A DNA stretch of 64,000 nucleotides from CAVSUZ01 sp963791885 (lineage in GTDB: Bacteria > Pseudomonadota > Alphaproteobacteria > Acetobacterales > Acetobacteraceae): contig CAWBUL010000005.1 in the NCBI GenBank assembly GCA_963791885.1, forward strand, positions 1,364,001 through 1,428,000, written 5' to 3'. Each line of letters opens with the position of its first letter. The first letter of the stretch is position 1. The notes under the pieces are model-generated. The model was not told the origin of the DNA, searched no databases, and worked only from the letters and a program-made list of their open reading frames with translations. This document shows, piece after piece, positions 9,567 through 19,511 of the stretch. The translations under genes and the position numbers were made by a program.

Positions 9567-10522
9567 AATTATCTGGCATCAAGCCGCAGTATTGCCCGAT
9601 ATGCCAAGCCAACTATGCTGCGATTCCTTGAATTACGGAGGGTCGTGGCAGTCTGCTCCGTGTTCCTGACGCAGCTACTCGTCCTGCATGGCCTATGGCG
9701 TCTGTGCCCGTAGCCGTTCAAGCAACTCGTGACCGCCCCCGCTCAAACTTACCTTGAAACTAGGACTCCGCTTCCCGCGAGTAAACAGGCCAAGGATCAC
9801 TGACCCCGGAACCCAGAGCACCAGGATTATTCCAATTCCGATCGTGCCGCCTACGACATCAGCGCCGATTGCGCGTAGGGACCAACGCGCGGTGAGCTGG
9901 TGGCAGCGGGACCGGACGTCGCGAGGTGGGGACCAGGGGGACCACCCCATCTCGCGCCTAGCGCGGGGACCAACGCCCTGCCTCCGTGGCATCCGCCCCC
10001 CAGGCATCCCTCCTCGCGCCTGTTGAACCCATGACTGATCCTCTTATCCAATCCGCCATCCCGGAGTGTCATTACGGCTGCGGTTCGTCTGATCGGCCTT
10101 TTATCAAACAGCCGGAAGCTCACCACACGATCTACAGCGCGCGGATACCGCGCACGATCAGCGACACCGCGCGGAGACCTTGGACGAGGTGGCCGAGCCA
10201 GTAGACCAGCCCACACAGGCAGCAGTGAATGCGAGGTCGAGCACGGTCTCTACAAACTGCGATCCACCCAAACCTGCCTTGAGCAGGGTGGACAGCTCAC
10301 CGCGGCATTGCTGCTGGCTTTGCGTTTCCGCTCAGCCCTTGATGTAGTTTGTCATTGCGACGGCTCCCCCGACGATCACTACGCCCCATAGCAAGACCGA
10401 ACCCCAGCTTATCGCAAACCCTCGCTGACGCCGAAGACGTTAGCTCCGAACTGAGACGGCGCGGAAGCCCGCGGCCCAGTGCAAAGTCAAGATTTCCGGA
10501 TTACCAGGAGGGTATCACCGTA
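9567..10522. other. 956-base stretch without a confident gene
   Basis: Directly after IS21 lies the displaced upstream region of the GNAT remnant. On the minus strand, 9890-9693 could encode the C-terminal 65 residues of a small membrane protein (GGTIGIGIILVLWVPGSVIL, then RGKRSPSFKVSLSGGGHELL), but no good start is visible. The GC-rich part at 9870-9985 repeats GGGACCAACGC twice. I see nothing else. Confidence 0.4.
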
Positions 10523-10630
10523 ATGGAGGCGCAGGGACCTTGCAGCCGGACCACACGAACGCAGGTTGTGGTCAGGTGGCAGCAGCTCGCGCCCGGCATG
10601 GTCGTGCAGCAACAGGAGCCTGGCCCATGA
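10523..10630 (+). CDS. Possible leader peptide, 35 aa, coupled to the next regulator
   Basis: An ATG at 10523 follows a strong AGGAGGG. The frame encodes MEAQGPCSRTTRTQVVVRW and ends TGA at 10628-10630, overlapping the next ATG at 10627 (ATGA). The size and overlap suggest a translationally coupled leader; the peptide has no recognisable family. Confidence 0.35.
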   Translation: MEAQGPCSRTTRTQVVVRWQQLAPGMVVQQQEPGP

Positions 10631-10924
10631 CCGCTACCACGACGGAGTCGAACAAGACGACGGCAGGCCGACCGCGCCATCTCACGCCGGAGGAAATTGG
10701 CTGGATGGTGAAGACCTTCCGCACCGCCCAGGGCTGGACGCAGGAGACGTTAGCCGAGCTGTCCGGTCTGCAAATCCTCTCTGTCCAGCGGAAAGAGCCA
10801 AGGAAGTCAAAGCCTTAGGAGTGGGAGACCGCGACTTGGGACACAGACGGGACAGTGGACATCGGTTCGGCGCCGGCGACAGCCGGCAGACCGACGATGT
10901 CTGCGGTGACCGCGCCGGGTTGAG
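10627..10924 (+). pseudogene. XRE-family helix-turn-helix regulator, frameshifted
   Basis: The first 55 residues match an XRE-type start (LTPEEIGWMVKTFRTAQGWTQETLAELSGL). After SVQR the frame is lost and stops at 10818. Another frame continues with ETATWDTDGTVDIGSAP, which looks like the rest of such a protein. It probably controlled the adjacent integrase module and is now broken. Confidence 0.55.
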
Positions 10925-10960
10925 CGGCCCCAGGACACCAGTGTTGGGGATACGGCCACC

Positions 10961-12031
10961 ATGGCAAGCATCGAGACGCGCAAAGGCGCGAAGGGTACCA
11001 GCTACCGCGTAAAGGTTCGGCTCGAAGGCCATCCGCCCGCCGACCGCAGCTTCACCAAGCTGTCGGCAGCCAAGGATTGGGCGCGGCGCATCGAGTCGCA
11101 GATGCGGGACGGCACGTATGCCGCCGGCAGCGGCAAGACGGTCGCTGAAGCAATCGACGCGTTCCTCGCGGAGGAACTCGCCGACAAGAAGGACCAGCGC
11201 ATGCTCGCGGCTCGCCTGCGCTGGTGGCGAGCGCGGCTGGGGCCAATCGAACTCCGCGATCTGACCGCGTGGCACATCAGCCAGCAGCTGGAGCGTCTGG
11301 CCACCGAACCCCCGGCAGCGACAAAACCAGGTGGCCTACGGAAACGTCGTTCGGCGGCCACGCTGAACCGCTATCGCGCGGCGGCTTCCGCGCCGCTGAG
11401 CTGGGCGGAGCGGCAATCGCCACCCTGGATAGCCGGCAACCCGGCAAAGCGGACGAAACATCACAAGGAGTCGCGGGGACGAACACGGTTCTTGTCGTCG
11501 GAGGAACGCGACGCGCTGCTGGATGCGGCGAAGCGCAGCGCGAGTGCTGATCTTTATCTTGCCGTGGTTCTCAGCCTTGCGTCCGGCGCCCGCCGAGGGG
11601 AAGTGATGGGCCTGCGATGGGCCGACGTGGGGCTCGAGCGCGGCACGCTCGTGTTCCAGGACACCAAGAACGGCGACCCACGAACCGTGCCGTTGCCGGC
11701 CAACGTGATCGCCTTGTTGCGAGACCGCCGTAAGGTCGTTCGGCTGGATACGAATTTGGTCTTCCCGTCCGTCAAGGACCCGCAGAAGCCGGTGGATCTG
11801 CGCGCAAGCTTCAGATGTGCACTCCGCCGTGCCGGTATCACCGGTTTCAACTGGCACGATCAGCGGCATTCCGCGGCGAGTGCCCTGGCAGACATGGGGG
11901 CAAGCCTGCTCGATATCGGCACCATACTCGGCCATCGCAGCCAGCAGACGACCAAGCGTTACGCCCATCTGACAGAGAGCCGGTTGCGCGACCTGGTCGA
12001 GCAGGCGGCCCAGAAGCATCGGGTGGCGTGA
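10961..12031 (+). CDS. Tyrosine recombinase / integrase, 356 aa
   Basis: This integrase would catalyse site-specific integration and excision of the element. An N-terminal arm-binding-like segment (residues 1-60) leads into a core-binding domain (70-150) and a catalytic domain. Catalytic residues visible are R in SGARRGEVMGLRW (about 212), H299 and R302 in HDQRH (usually HDLRH), H325 in GHRSQQTTKRY and the nucleophile Y334. The gene appears intact. It lies downstream of the regulator remnant and one base upstream of the next gene, so they are probably co-transcribed. No attachment site could be assigned. Confidence 0.92.
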   Translation: MASIETRKGAKGTSYRVKVRLEGHPPADRSFTKLSAAKDWARRIESQMRDGTYAAGSGKTVAEAIDAFLAEELADKKDQRMLAARLRWWRARLGPIELRDLTAWHISQQLERLATEPPAATKPGGLRKRRSAATLNRYRAAASAPLSWAERQSPPWIAGNPAKRTKHHKESRGRTRFLSSEERDALLDAAKRSASADLYLAVVLSLASGARRGEVMGLRWADVGLERGTLVFQDTKNGDPRTVPLPANVIALLRDRRKVVRLDTNLVFPSVKDPQKPVDLRASFRCALRRAGITGFNWHDQRHSAASALADMGASLLDIGTILGHRSQQTTKRYAHLTESRLRDLVEQAAQKHRVA

Positions 12032-12032
12032 G

Positions 12033-12311
12033 ATGGCGCGCCACTATCAACCGAAACGAGGGCTCTCTGTCGGCTATGGACGTCGTCAGATCAACCGCGG
12101 GGCCGATGAACGCATTGCTGAGCTTGCCCTCTACCTAGAACAAAATGGTGTCATGCGCTTGAACGAAGCAATTGACATTTTTGCCCGGCATATTGTCAGA
12201 ACAGAAACTATGCAGAAAGGAAGGAAAAAAATGTTGCTGAAGAGTGCCAAGGAACGCTTGTCGATCGCCCTGAGGTCGATCGTGCGGAGGAAGCAATCAA
12301 GCGGGAATTAA
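12033..12311 (+). CDS. Hypothetical protein, 92 aa
   Basis: The ATG follows the integrase stop by one base. The product is basic, with an AELALYLEQNGVMRLNEAID segment that could be helix-turn-helix-like, and a Lys/Arg-rich tail (QKGRKKMLLKSAKERL). Its second half is more AT-rich than the surroundings. I do not recognise it; it could be an excisionase-like or DNA-binding partner of the integrase. Confidence 0.5.
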   Translation: MARHYQPKRGLSVGYGRRQINRGADERIAELALYLEQNGVMRLNEAIDIFARHIVRTETMQKGRKKMLLKSAKERLSIALRSIVRRKQSSGN

Positions 12312-12376
12312 AGTCGTATCCGGACGCTGCGACATGTGCATATTCAGGAGCCATCCTGCCAACAGGAGGGCACCAT

Positions 12377-12754
12377 ATGAAAGCCAGTACTACTACACCG
12401 CCCGTGATCCATCGACCCTCTGCCGGGTGGACCACAGAAGGTGGCCCGCCCGCTATGGAGGCAGCATTCCAGCCTGGCGTCAGCCAGGACAAAACGGTTC
12501 CCACGGCGCAACGGCGCTGGCTTACCGTCGCGCAGATCGCGCAAGTATATCCGGCATTCACGCCGCCCGCGATACGCTCACTGATCCGGCGCAGCCGTCC
12601 TCACTTAAATCATCGTGGAGAGTGGGTCCCTGGAAATGGGCTCGCGCCGCACATTCGCCAGCTCGGCGGTAAGAATGGCAAGCTCATCGTTGACGAGTTT
12701 GGCTTCGGCTTTTGGCTCGAAAGTGAGCCGGAAGACCGGGGGGCTGCAGACTAG
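12377..12754 (+). CDS. Hypothetical protein with possible helix-turn-helix, 125 aa
   Basis: ATG 12377 has a good GGAGGG ribosome-binding site. After a disordered 45-residue N-terminus, the segment RRWLTVAQIAQVYPAFTPPA reads like a MerR/excisionase winged helix. It is followed by IRSLIRRSRPHLNHRGEW and a C-terminal VDEFGFGFWLES. It may be a recombination directionality factor or a control protein; this is an inference from fold-like pattern and position. Confidence 0.5.
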   Translation: MKASTTTPPVIHRPSAGWTTEGGPPAMEAAFQPGVSQDKTVPTAQRRWLTVAQIAQVYPAFTPPAIRSLIRRSRPHLNHRGEWVPGNGLAPHIRQLGGKNGKLIVDEFGFGFWLESEPEDRGAAD

Positions 12755-12883
12755 GTAACATCGTCGAGGTGATAACCTCGACGGTGTTACCGAGCAGAAT
12801 GTGCGCGCTCGATGTCAATCCCCACCGACAGCGTACAAATAGCACAACCCGCAGCGGACTGCACCATCAATACAGGACATCAT

Positions 12884-14060
12884 ATGATGCAAGCGCATAC
12901 AAAGGGCGGCATCAGCACTGCCTTCCAGTTTACCACCTTCACCAAGAACGGCGGCGTTCTTACCAAAAGCATCACCTTGGGCCCCGATGGCAGGCCGGTG
13001 TCGGACGGCAGCCTGTGCGCCATGAGAACTGGTACGGCGCGTCGCAGCGGCGTGGCCAACGTCGAAAGGTTCGCCGAGGTGATAAACGCCTTGCAACCCA
13101 CTGAGGCATTATCCGTCGGAAGCCTGAAGCTGGAATATCCAGAGTCGGTTTCGATCGTTACCATCGACATGCACGCGGCTAATCCAAACTGCTGCGCGAT
13201 CACCAGGACTCAGAACAATTTCGAGTTCCCGCGGGCGCCAGGTTTCATCTTTCTTGATCATGACCCCAAAGCCCTGTCGCAGGGCGTAAAGGACAAGATG
13301 GCAAGCATGGGTGGATTTATCCCCGCCCTCCTGTCCGTGGCACCCGAGTTGGCGGGCGCCAGCGTGCTGATTCGCAAGTCCACATCAAGCTGCCTGATGC
13401 AAAGCGACACTGGCGCGACATTTCCGGACGGCGACGGGATGCATCTGTACGTTCCGGTGCAGGATCTATCGGACTTCCAGCGCGTGCTGGAGGTGATCCA
13501 CAGCCGGCTCTGGATTGCGGGCTGGGTTGTTTCGCGTTGAGCAACGCGGGATCCCTGTTGGATCGCTCGTTGGCCGACACGGCGGTGGCCACGCCCGAGT
13601 GTCTGATCTTCGAGGCGGCGCCAACCGTGGGACCGCCGCTGGTCCAGGATAAGGTTGAGCGGCAGGCCAAGGTCATCTCGCTTGACGGTACCTCGATGCC
13701 AGGCGTCATCGGGTCTGATGGGGCGGTCGACACTCGACGTGCAATTCAGCCGCTGACCAGCGAGGAGCTGGGCAAGAAGAGCGAGGTCATGACCGGGGCG
13801 CGGCGTGCCACGGAGCCAGCCGCGAGCCGCGCCAGGGCGGCCTTCGCGGCGACGCGGGAGAAGGAGGCGATCGCACGTGGAGTGCCGCCCGCAACAGCGA
13901 AGCGTGCCGCCCAATTGTGGGCAGAGCGCATCTTACTGCCGGACGTCGAGTTCGTGTTCGACGACAAGAGCCTGGGTACCCAGGGTCTGTTACTGCTTCG
14001 CGACCTACTCAAGGATCAGGCGGCCTATCCTCGCGTCCTGCTAAGGGGGGGGCGACCTGT
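12884..14060 (+). pseudogene. Primase/helicase-like protein of mobile islands, frameshifted
   Basis: The frame from 12884 reads QAHTKGGISTAFQFTTFTKN and later RKSTSSCLMQSDTGATFPDG with DGMHLYVPVQDLSDFQRVLE. I recognise this as the N-terminal half of large primase-helicase-like proteins of alphaproteobacterial islands. At about 13525 it shifts frame and continues as NAGSLLDRSLADTAVATPE and IFEAAPTVGPPLVQD. Similarity fades by about 14045, where an IS fragment begins. The catalytic C-terminal half is absent. Family assignment is from memory of motifs only. Confidence 0.5.
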
Positions 14061-14180
14061 TGACAACAATGGCCGCCGCCCAGCTCTTGCCGAAGGCCGC
14101 TTTCGATTAGTCATCGCAACTTCCTCCTTCAGTGTGTTGCGACAACCGGTTGAGTTCGCCCAGTTTTACCTCGTCATCGG

Positions 14181-14363
14181 TTCACGGAGGTGCTGACCGG
14201 CGCTGGTGTGCGGATCTCGATGGACGGCCGCGGCCGGTGGATGGGCAACGTGTTCATCGAGCGGCTGTGGCGCAGTCTGAAATACGAGTGCGTCTATCTG
14301 CACGCGTTCGAGACCGGCTCGGAGCTGCGAACAGGACTGACAAGGTGGATCGGTCACTACAAC
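14181..14363 (+). pseudogene. IS3-family transposase (OrfB), C-terminal fragment
   Basis: Residues RISMDGRGRWMGNVFIERLW and RSLKYECVYLHAFETGSELR are the integrase-core end of an IS3-type OrfB, including the catalytic Glu in FIERLW. Both ends are missing and the frame is lost after RWIGHYN. Confidence 0.8.
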
Positions 14364-14776
14364 TGCGCATCTGAACACCCATCTGTCTATGTGATTGAAG
14401 AGAATAGGCTTTGTTGGTCGGGATGCGATCCTGTGGGGTGTTTGGGATTCAGTCGTGCCCGTTCGCTGATGGATCTTGCCGCTGGAGTGGTGAGTACTGC
14501 ACGAGCGAAGATCCAGGGACCTTCCGGCAGGGGATGGATTGCCGCGATCTCGCCAGCCTCCGCCGCCAGTCTGAGCGTCTTCGGTGCAATCTTTAGAAGC
14601 TGCGCCGCCTTGAGCCAGCGCTCGATCCCATCCTCTGCAGGCTTGTGCACCGGAATGCGATGATGCGATCGTAACAAGGTAAGGCGTTCGCGTGTCCATC
14701 GGTTGCCGTGACCCGGCACAAGGCCGTTCCGGTTCAGGATGCCGGCGATAAGGTCGTCGTTGGCGATGAGCACTAG

Positions 14777-15812
14777 GTGTTTGGTCCCGGAGAGTCGTGA
14801 CGCTAACCTGACCCGAGAGGGAGAGGAGGCGCTATGGCAGGCAGTCTTCACGGCTCAGCCCGAACGACGCCGCGAGTTCGAGCCGAGCTCCAAGCGTCGA
14901 AAGAGACGAGCGGCGCCTTGGCCAAGCACTATGGTCTGAGCCGCAACACGGTTGCCAAGTGGCGGGCCCGGGCTACCACCGATGACGCTCCGATGGGGCC
15001 GCGCGCCCCTCACAGCACTGTCCTGACCGCGGTCGAGGAAGCCATGATCGTGGAGTTCCGACGGCGCACCCTGCTGGCGCTCGACGACGTGCTCGGATGC
15101 CTACGTGACAGCATCCCCAAGCTCACCCGATCCAGCCTGCATCGCTGCCTGGAGCGCCATGGCATCTCCCGGCTGCCCGAGAACCCAGATCACGCATCCA
15201 AGCGGGGCAAGTTCGCCGAGGCGGCCATTGGCTACGTCCACATCGACATCTGCGAGCTGCGCTTGGCCGAGGGCAAGCTCAACATGTTCCTCGCCATCGA
15301 CCGGGTCTCGAAGTTCACCTACGTCGAGTTCCGCGACGCCGCCGGCAAGATGAACGGCGCCGATTTCCTGCGCGGCGCGGTCAACGCATTCCCGTATGCA
15401 ATCCACACCGTGCTGACCGACAACGGCATGGCGTTCGCCGATCTGCCAAAGAACCGCAACGGGCCGACCAGGCGATATCTCGGCCCCCACATTTTCGATC
15501 GCGTCTGCAATGAGAACGGCATCAAGCACAAGCTCACCAAGCCGTATCACCCTTGGACGAACGGTCAGGCAGAACGCATGAACCGAACCGTCAAAGAGGC
15601 GACCATTAAGGCGTTCCATTATTCCGATCTGGAAAGCCTCAAAGCCCACGTCCTCACCTTCGTGTCGGCCTATAACTTTGCCAAGCATCTCAAGGCGCTC
15701 AGGTGGAAGACCCCGTTCGAAGCCGTCTGCCACGCCTGGACGACAACACCAGAAATCTTCAAACTCAACCCGCGTCACCTCATCCCGGGACCAAAATCCC
15801 GGGACCAAACAC
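14777..15812 (+). mobile_element. IS481-family element (1036 bp)
   Basis: The inverted ends (GTGTTTGGTCCCGG) are flanked by CTAG on both sides (14773-14776 and 15813-15816). CTAG is the known target of IS481-type elements, and here it is supported by exact rejoining of the recombinase gene. The right end contains a 14-bp internal duplication (ATCCCGGGACCAAA). Confidence 0.88.
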
Positions 15813-15820
15813 CTAGGTGA
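14834..15820 (+). CDS. IS481-family transposase
   Basis: It has 328 residues and an N-terminal helix-turn-helix (SGALAKHYGLSRNTVAKWR). The integrase core carries HIDICELRLAEGKLNMFLAI (first Asp), VLTDNGMAF (second Asp) and HPWTNGQAERMNRTVKEA (Glu). The ATG at 14834 has an upstream GAGGAGG. Because of the 14-bp duplication in the right inverted repeat, the frame misses the usual TAG formed by the target CTAG. It runs 8 bases beyond the IS, adding KSRDQTPR to the tail. A partial copy at 46236-46453 shows the normal end. Confidence 0.92.
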   Translation: MAGSLHGSARTTPRVRAELQASKETSGALAKHYGLSRNTVAKWRARATTDDAPMGPRAPHSTVLTAVEEAMIVEFRRRTLLALDDVLGCLRDSIPKLTRSSLHRCLERHGISRLPENPDHASKRGKFAEAAIGYVHIDICELRLAEGKLNMFLAIDRVSKFTYVEFRDAAGKMNGADFLRGAVNAFPYAIHTVLTDNGMAFADLPKNRNGPTRRYLGPHIFDRVCNENGIKHKLTKPYHPWTNGQAERMNRTVKEATIKAFHYSDLESLKAHVLTFVSAYNFAKHLKALRWKTPFEAVCHAWTTTPEIFKLNPRHLIPGPKSRDQTPR

Positions 15821-16337
15821 CGAACGGCAGCGATCACGTCAGCCGAAGTGCTGTTACGCTGACCGCGGCGACGTCTGGGTGAACGCATCTCGCTGTGGAT
15901 GCCGCCCACCCAATGGCGACGAGGACAATCTCGGCCGCTTCTGTATCGATATCGGCCACCATCTCCTGGATGATGGTACGGACGATACGTTTTTGGGTCG
16001 AGCATCGGTTATCGGAGCAGCCCAGACTGTTCTGAGGTCCGACGCCAGTGAGGACAGTGAGATGGGATCGATCGCGGTGGCAGGCACGATCGCATGGTGA
16101 ACCGCAATCTTGCTCTCGACCTCCGCAACATGCGTGAGCGCCTTATTCCAACGCGCTTCCAGTTCGTTCGCGACAAGTCGATTGGCCGGATCCATCGCGT
16201 CATATTGTCGGAAGGCGCGATCGGCGGCGTAGCGCGCCGCCTCCAGATCACGGTTCAGGGCATCGCGCACCTCGTCCCGCCTCTGGTCCGCTTCCCTCTT
16301 CGCGGCCGTTGCGGCCGAGATGGCGCCGGGGCTGACG

Positions 16338-17300
16338 ATGGCAAGCAGTGCCCGGATCGTGTTGATGACGGCCGACGGCCACGGCACCACAGCGATCATG
16401 CGTCAGGCCGGGGTGGCCAAAACCGCTGTCTGGCGCTGGCAGGAACGGTTCATGCAGGCAGGGGTGGATGGGCCGCTGCATAACAAAACCAGGCCCTCGC
16501 GCATCCCGCCGCTGTTGCGGGGACGCTCAAGCAGGTCATCGCGTCCATGCTTTGGTGATCCGCCGGGTGAGGCCACGCACTGGACCGCCGCCGCTATGGC
16601 CAAGGTGAGCGGTATCAGCGTCAGCTCGGTGCAACGCATCTGGCGCGCCCATGGCCCGCAGCCACACCCGACGCGCCATTTCGAGCTGTCCACCGATCCG
16701 AAGTTTGCCGAGAAGCTGCGCGATCCCATGCGGTGGCGATGTCGGTGGATGAGAAGAGCCAGATCCAGGCGCTCGATCGCACACAGCCCGGCCTGCCGCT
16801 CAAACGGGGCCGTTGCGGCACATGACGCATGACTATCGGCGCAACGGCACCACCACCCTGTTCGCTGCACTGAACGTGCTGAATGGCCACATCATCGGCC
16901 GCTGCATGCAGTGCCACAGGCACGAGGAGTTCATCCGCTTCCTCAATGCCATCGAAGCGCAGGTGTCGGCCGGAAAACTGGTGCACGCGATCCTCGACAA
17001 GTACGCTGTCCACAAACATCCCAAAGTCCGCGAATGGCTCACACGCCATCCTCGCTGGACCTTCCACTTCACCCCGACCTCCACATCATGGCTGAATGCG
17101 GTGAGGGCCTCTTCGCCAAACTCAGCAAGCGCCGCCTCAAACGCGGCGTCTTTCATTCCCTGGTCTCGCTTCAGACCGCGATCAATCGCTTAGTCACCGA
17201 GGCAAACCAACAACCCTGACCCTTCCGGTGGACCAAGGACCCCGATCACATCATCGCCGCGGTCCGACGCGGGCGCCAAGTGTTAAATTCGGTCCGCTAG
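16338..17300 (+). pseudogene. IS630-family transposase, multiply frameshifted
   Basis: The start (GHGTTAIMRQAGVAKTAVWR) is an IS630 helix-turn-helix. The core is spread over several frames: VDEKSQIQALDRTQPGLPL (first Asp), LVHAILDKYAVHKHPKVREW (second Asp) and TSWLNAVEGLFAKLSKRR (Glu region). A stop follows TEANQQP, after which the normal tail WTKDPDHIIAAVRRGRQVL continues to the TAG at 17298. There are at least four lesions. It interrupts the 5' part of the large serine recombinase. Confidence 0.82.
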
Positions 17301-18720
17301 CACTACTTTGGCAGTTTTTCGGCGAGGAGCTTCTTACAGTGAGGGCACTGCCTGGGTGGAGGGCGTGCGAAGAGATCGAGGATGGCTTGCCTGATGGCCG
17401 GCATGCTCGGTTGTGGCGGTGGTCCTCCGACTCTTTTTTTTCCGTCCCGCTGCTTTGAGGCGGCGGGATTGTAGGAAAGCGTAAGCGATCATGGTCATCA
17501 AGGCGTGTCGGTGTAACCCAGTCCAGGATCTACCTTCGAAGTGGTCGAGGCCGAGCTCTTCCTTGAGCTGCTGGTGCGCCTGCTCACAGACCCATCTGGC
17601 TTTGATCGTGGCTGCGAGCATCTTAAGGCTGGTATCAGCCGGCAAGTTCGACACATAGTATTTTTGTTCGCCAGTCGACCGGCGTTCGCCGACGAGCCAG
17701 ACCTCGTCGCCTGGCATGCACTGCACACGATTATCGAGCATTCGGTGCTTATGGCCATCCGCAACGCGGATACGGTAGGCTGCGAAGAGACATGTCAGCC
17801 GACCTTTGGTGCCCCGCCGCCAGCTGACCCTTTGCCATTTGCTCCCGGCCAATAATGCTTCAGCGGCGACCGGAGGCTGATCCGGGACGTGGTATTTGCG
17901 GGGCTTTCCGGCCTTCGCGATGGGGAAGATCAGGGCGACGTCGGCGGGATAAACATTCTGGCGTCGCGACAGGCCCACCGCCCATAGCAGACCGCGCTCG
18001 CTCAAAGCCTGACGGAAAGGTCCGCTGGAACCGTATCCTGAATCGGCAAGCACGCAGCCGAAACGCGCACCGGAGGCGATGACGCGGTCAATCTCCTCGA
18101 TCGCGATTTCCGGCTTCGTCAGAGCAATCTGTCTATCCTTCGGCACATGGGCCCGCGCCATGCGCTCAGGATCGTCTGTCCAGCTCTCGGGCAGGAATAG
18201 CCGAAGGCCCACCATCACTGGCACCTCGCGCGACGCCAAAGTTACCGAGACCAGCGATTGGCAGTTCGCAGTCTTTCCGAGCGACGAGGCATATTGTGGC
18301 GCGACGCCTACCGAGTGATATCCTTTCTTGGGCAACGTCGTGTCGTCGATGACGAGAAACCCCGCGTCATTGCCAACCAAGCCATCCGCCTTCTTCAGCA
18401 GGACAGCTTCGAGTGGACCACTATCCCAAACTCCACCGGCAATGAAATGATGAAGCTGATCGTAGCCGATCTCGCCAGCGCGCATCGCCATCGGCTGAAC
18501 GCTTTTGCGGTCTCCTGGACCAATCAGCCCGGCGATGTAGGCTGGACACATCTGTGCCCTCGTCTTGTGCCGTAGCGCAGCGACAAACGGCGCAAGCCAG
18601 CGATCGAGATCCGCTTGCCAGTCCACGTCCATTGATCGGCTCTCCAAAAGCCGATCAGCCATGAATCACCGAACCACCGATTTGGGAATCCCCTCGTGTG
18701 CAGAATCTGCCAAAGTAGTG
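17301..18720 (-). mobile_element. IS701-family element (1420 bp)
   Basis: Perfect 14-bp inverted ends (CACTACTTTGGCAG) are flanked by CTAG at 17297-17300 and 18721-18724, matching the 4-bp YTAR-type target of IS701. The left CTAG overlaps the TAG stop of the IS630 gene. Confidence 0.9.
17334..18662 (-). CDS. IS701-family transposase
   Basis: The 442-residue IS4-superfamily DDE protein is complete. Visible motifs are FLVIDDTTLPKKGYHSVGVA (first Asp), FGCVLADSGYGSSGPFRQAL (second Asp) and the YREK-like region RWVCEQAHQQLKEELGLDHF (Glu). The C-terminal basic tail (RKKKSRRTTATTEHAGHQ) is normal for the family. A 69-bp piece of the same gene occurs at 39145-39213. Confidence 0.93.
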   Translation of the reverse strand: MADRLLESRSMDVDWQADLDRWLAPFVAALRHKTRAQMCPAYIAGLIGPGDRKSVQPMAMRAGEIGYDQLHHFIAGGVWDSGPLEAVLLKKADGLVGNDAGFLVIDDTTLPKKGYHSVGVAPQYASSLGKTANCQSLVSVTLASREVPVMVGLRLFLPESWTDDPERMARAHVPKDRQIALTKPEIAIEEIDRVIASGARFGCVLADSGYGSSGPFRQALSERGLLWAVGLSRRQNVYPADVALIFPIAKAGKPRKYHVPDQPPVAAEALLAGSKWQRVSWRRGTKGRLTCLFAAYRIRVADGHKHRMLDNRVQCMPGDEVWLVGERRSTGEQKYYVSNLPADTSLKMLAATIKARWVCEQAHQQLKEELGLDHFEGRSWTGLHRHALMTMIAYAFLQSRRLKAAGRKKKSRRTTATTEHAGHQASHPRSLRTPSTQAVPSL

Positions 18721-18724
18721 CTAG

Positions 18725-19511
18725 ATGGCCACGAGCACTAGACTAGTCAGGCCGATACGAATAGACCTCTGTGCGGAGAGAAGCGGAGTCGAACAAAACC
18801 TAGATGTGATCGGTCGAGCAAAAGTTGGACGAGATTATAGAGGCAGCCAGTCGCAGCTATCCGTTGCATTGGAGTAACTGGTCGTGCCTCCCGGACAAGG
18901 CTTGGTGAGGTTGCTCGCGGAGTCATCTGTGCAGACATTAAAGAGAAATTCAAACTGTCGATATTGACGTCATGCAAAGCCAACACGAACTTAGAGGGTT
19001 CGGGATGGAAGCACACTTGCGTGAGAGTGACGATAGAGGGATGATGTTCTGGAACCGACACCCTGCACCGAAGCTAGAAGTTTTGGATTACCGCGCGCAC
19101 TGTCGTATTATCGCTGCTGGCTATCGACGATCTCCATCATCCGGCCTAGGAGGTATCTGGGTCCGCAGCCGCGCCACCGCGTGGCCGACGGCACGTCAGC
19201 AACCCAACCGGGAAACTGGCCGGAAAGACTGTCAGAGGGAAGCGTAGGATCAAGCGCAAAGGCAAGTGTCAACACGAACGCTTGGGTCAGGGAGACAACT
19301 TGGCTAGCCAGAATGGCGCCGAGACTTCAGCAGCAAAAGCGCATCCGAATGAAGCCAGAAATCATGACAAGTATCCTGATCTCACACGGTTTGCAAGCTG
19401 ACCGATTGTGCGGTCATCCATGACTGCGCCGATTCTACCTCGAACCGGAGCCCCCCTCTACTCTCTGCAAGTTCCGCGCGCCTTCCGGAATATCTCGCCC
19501 TGTCCGCCTGG
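18725..19511. other. 787-base stretch without a confident gene
   Basis: Between the IS701 element and the glycan gene no frame shows consistent codon bias or a family motif. Base composition is less GC-rich than the flanks. The last ~90 bases (from 19420) probably belong to the 5' part of the broken methyltransferase gene, because PEYLALSAW precedes the chosen start in frame. Confidence 0.4.

Larger units (their letters stand above)
14387..16325 (-). pseudogene. Large serine recombinase, C-terminal part, split by IS481
   Basis: Two pieces flank the IS481 element. The upstream piece (16325-15813) reads EADQRRDEVRDALNRDLEAA and DRAFRQYDAMDPANRLVANE, a coiled-coil segment typical of large serine recombinases. 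It shifts frame near 15990 and continues as HWVGGIHSEMRSPRRRR. The downstream piece (14776-14387) reads LVLIANDDLIAGILNRNGL and KTLRLAAEAGEIAAIHPLP. Removing the IS and one CTAG rejoins the pieces in frame (VRHLVLIANDD). The catalytic N-terminus is missing; an IS630 gene starts there instead. Confidence 0.75.

Noticed and set aside
9693..10007. 104-codon minus-strand frame
   Set aside because: Only its last ~65 codons look like a membrane protein, and there is no start for them; described as uncertain within the intergenic entry.
15101..15808. 235-codon frame antisense to the IS481 transposase
   Set aside because: Shadow frame; the transposase motifs and inverted ends fix the other strand as coding.
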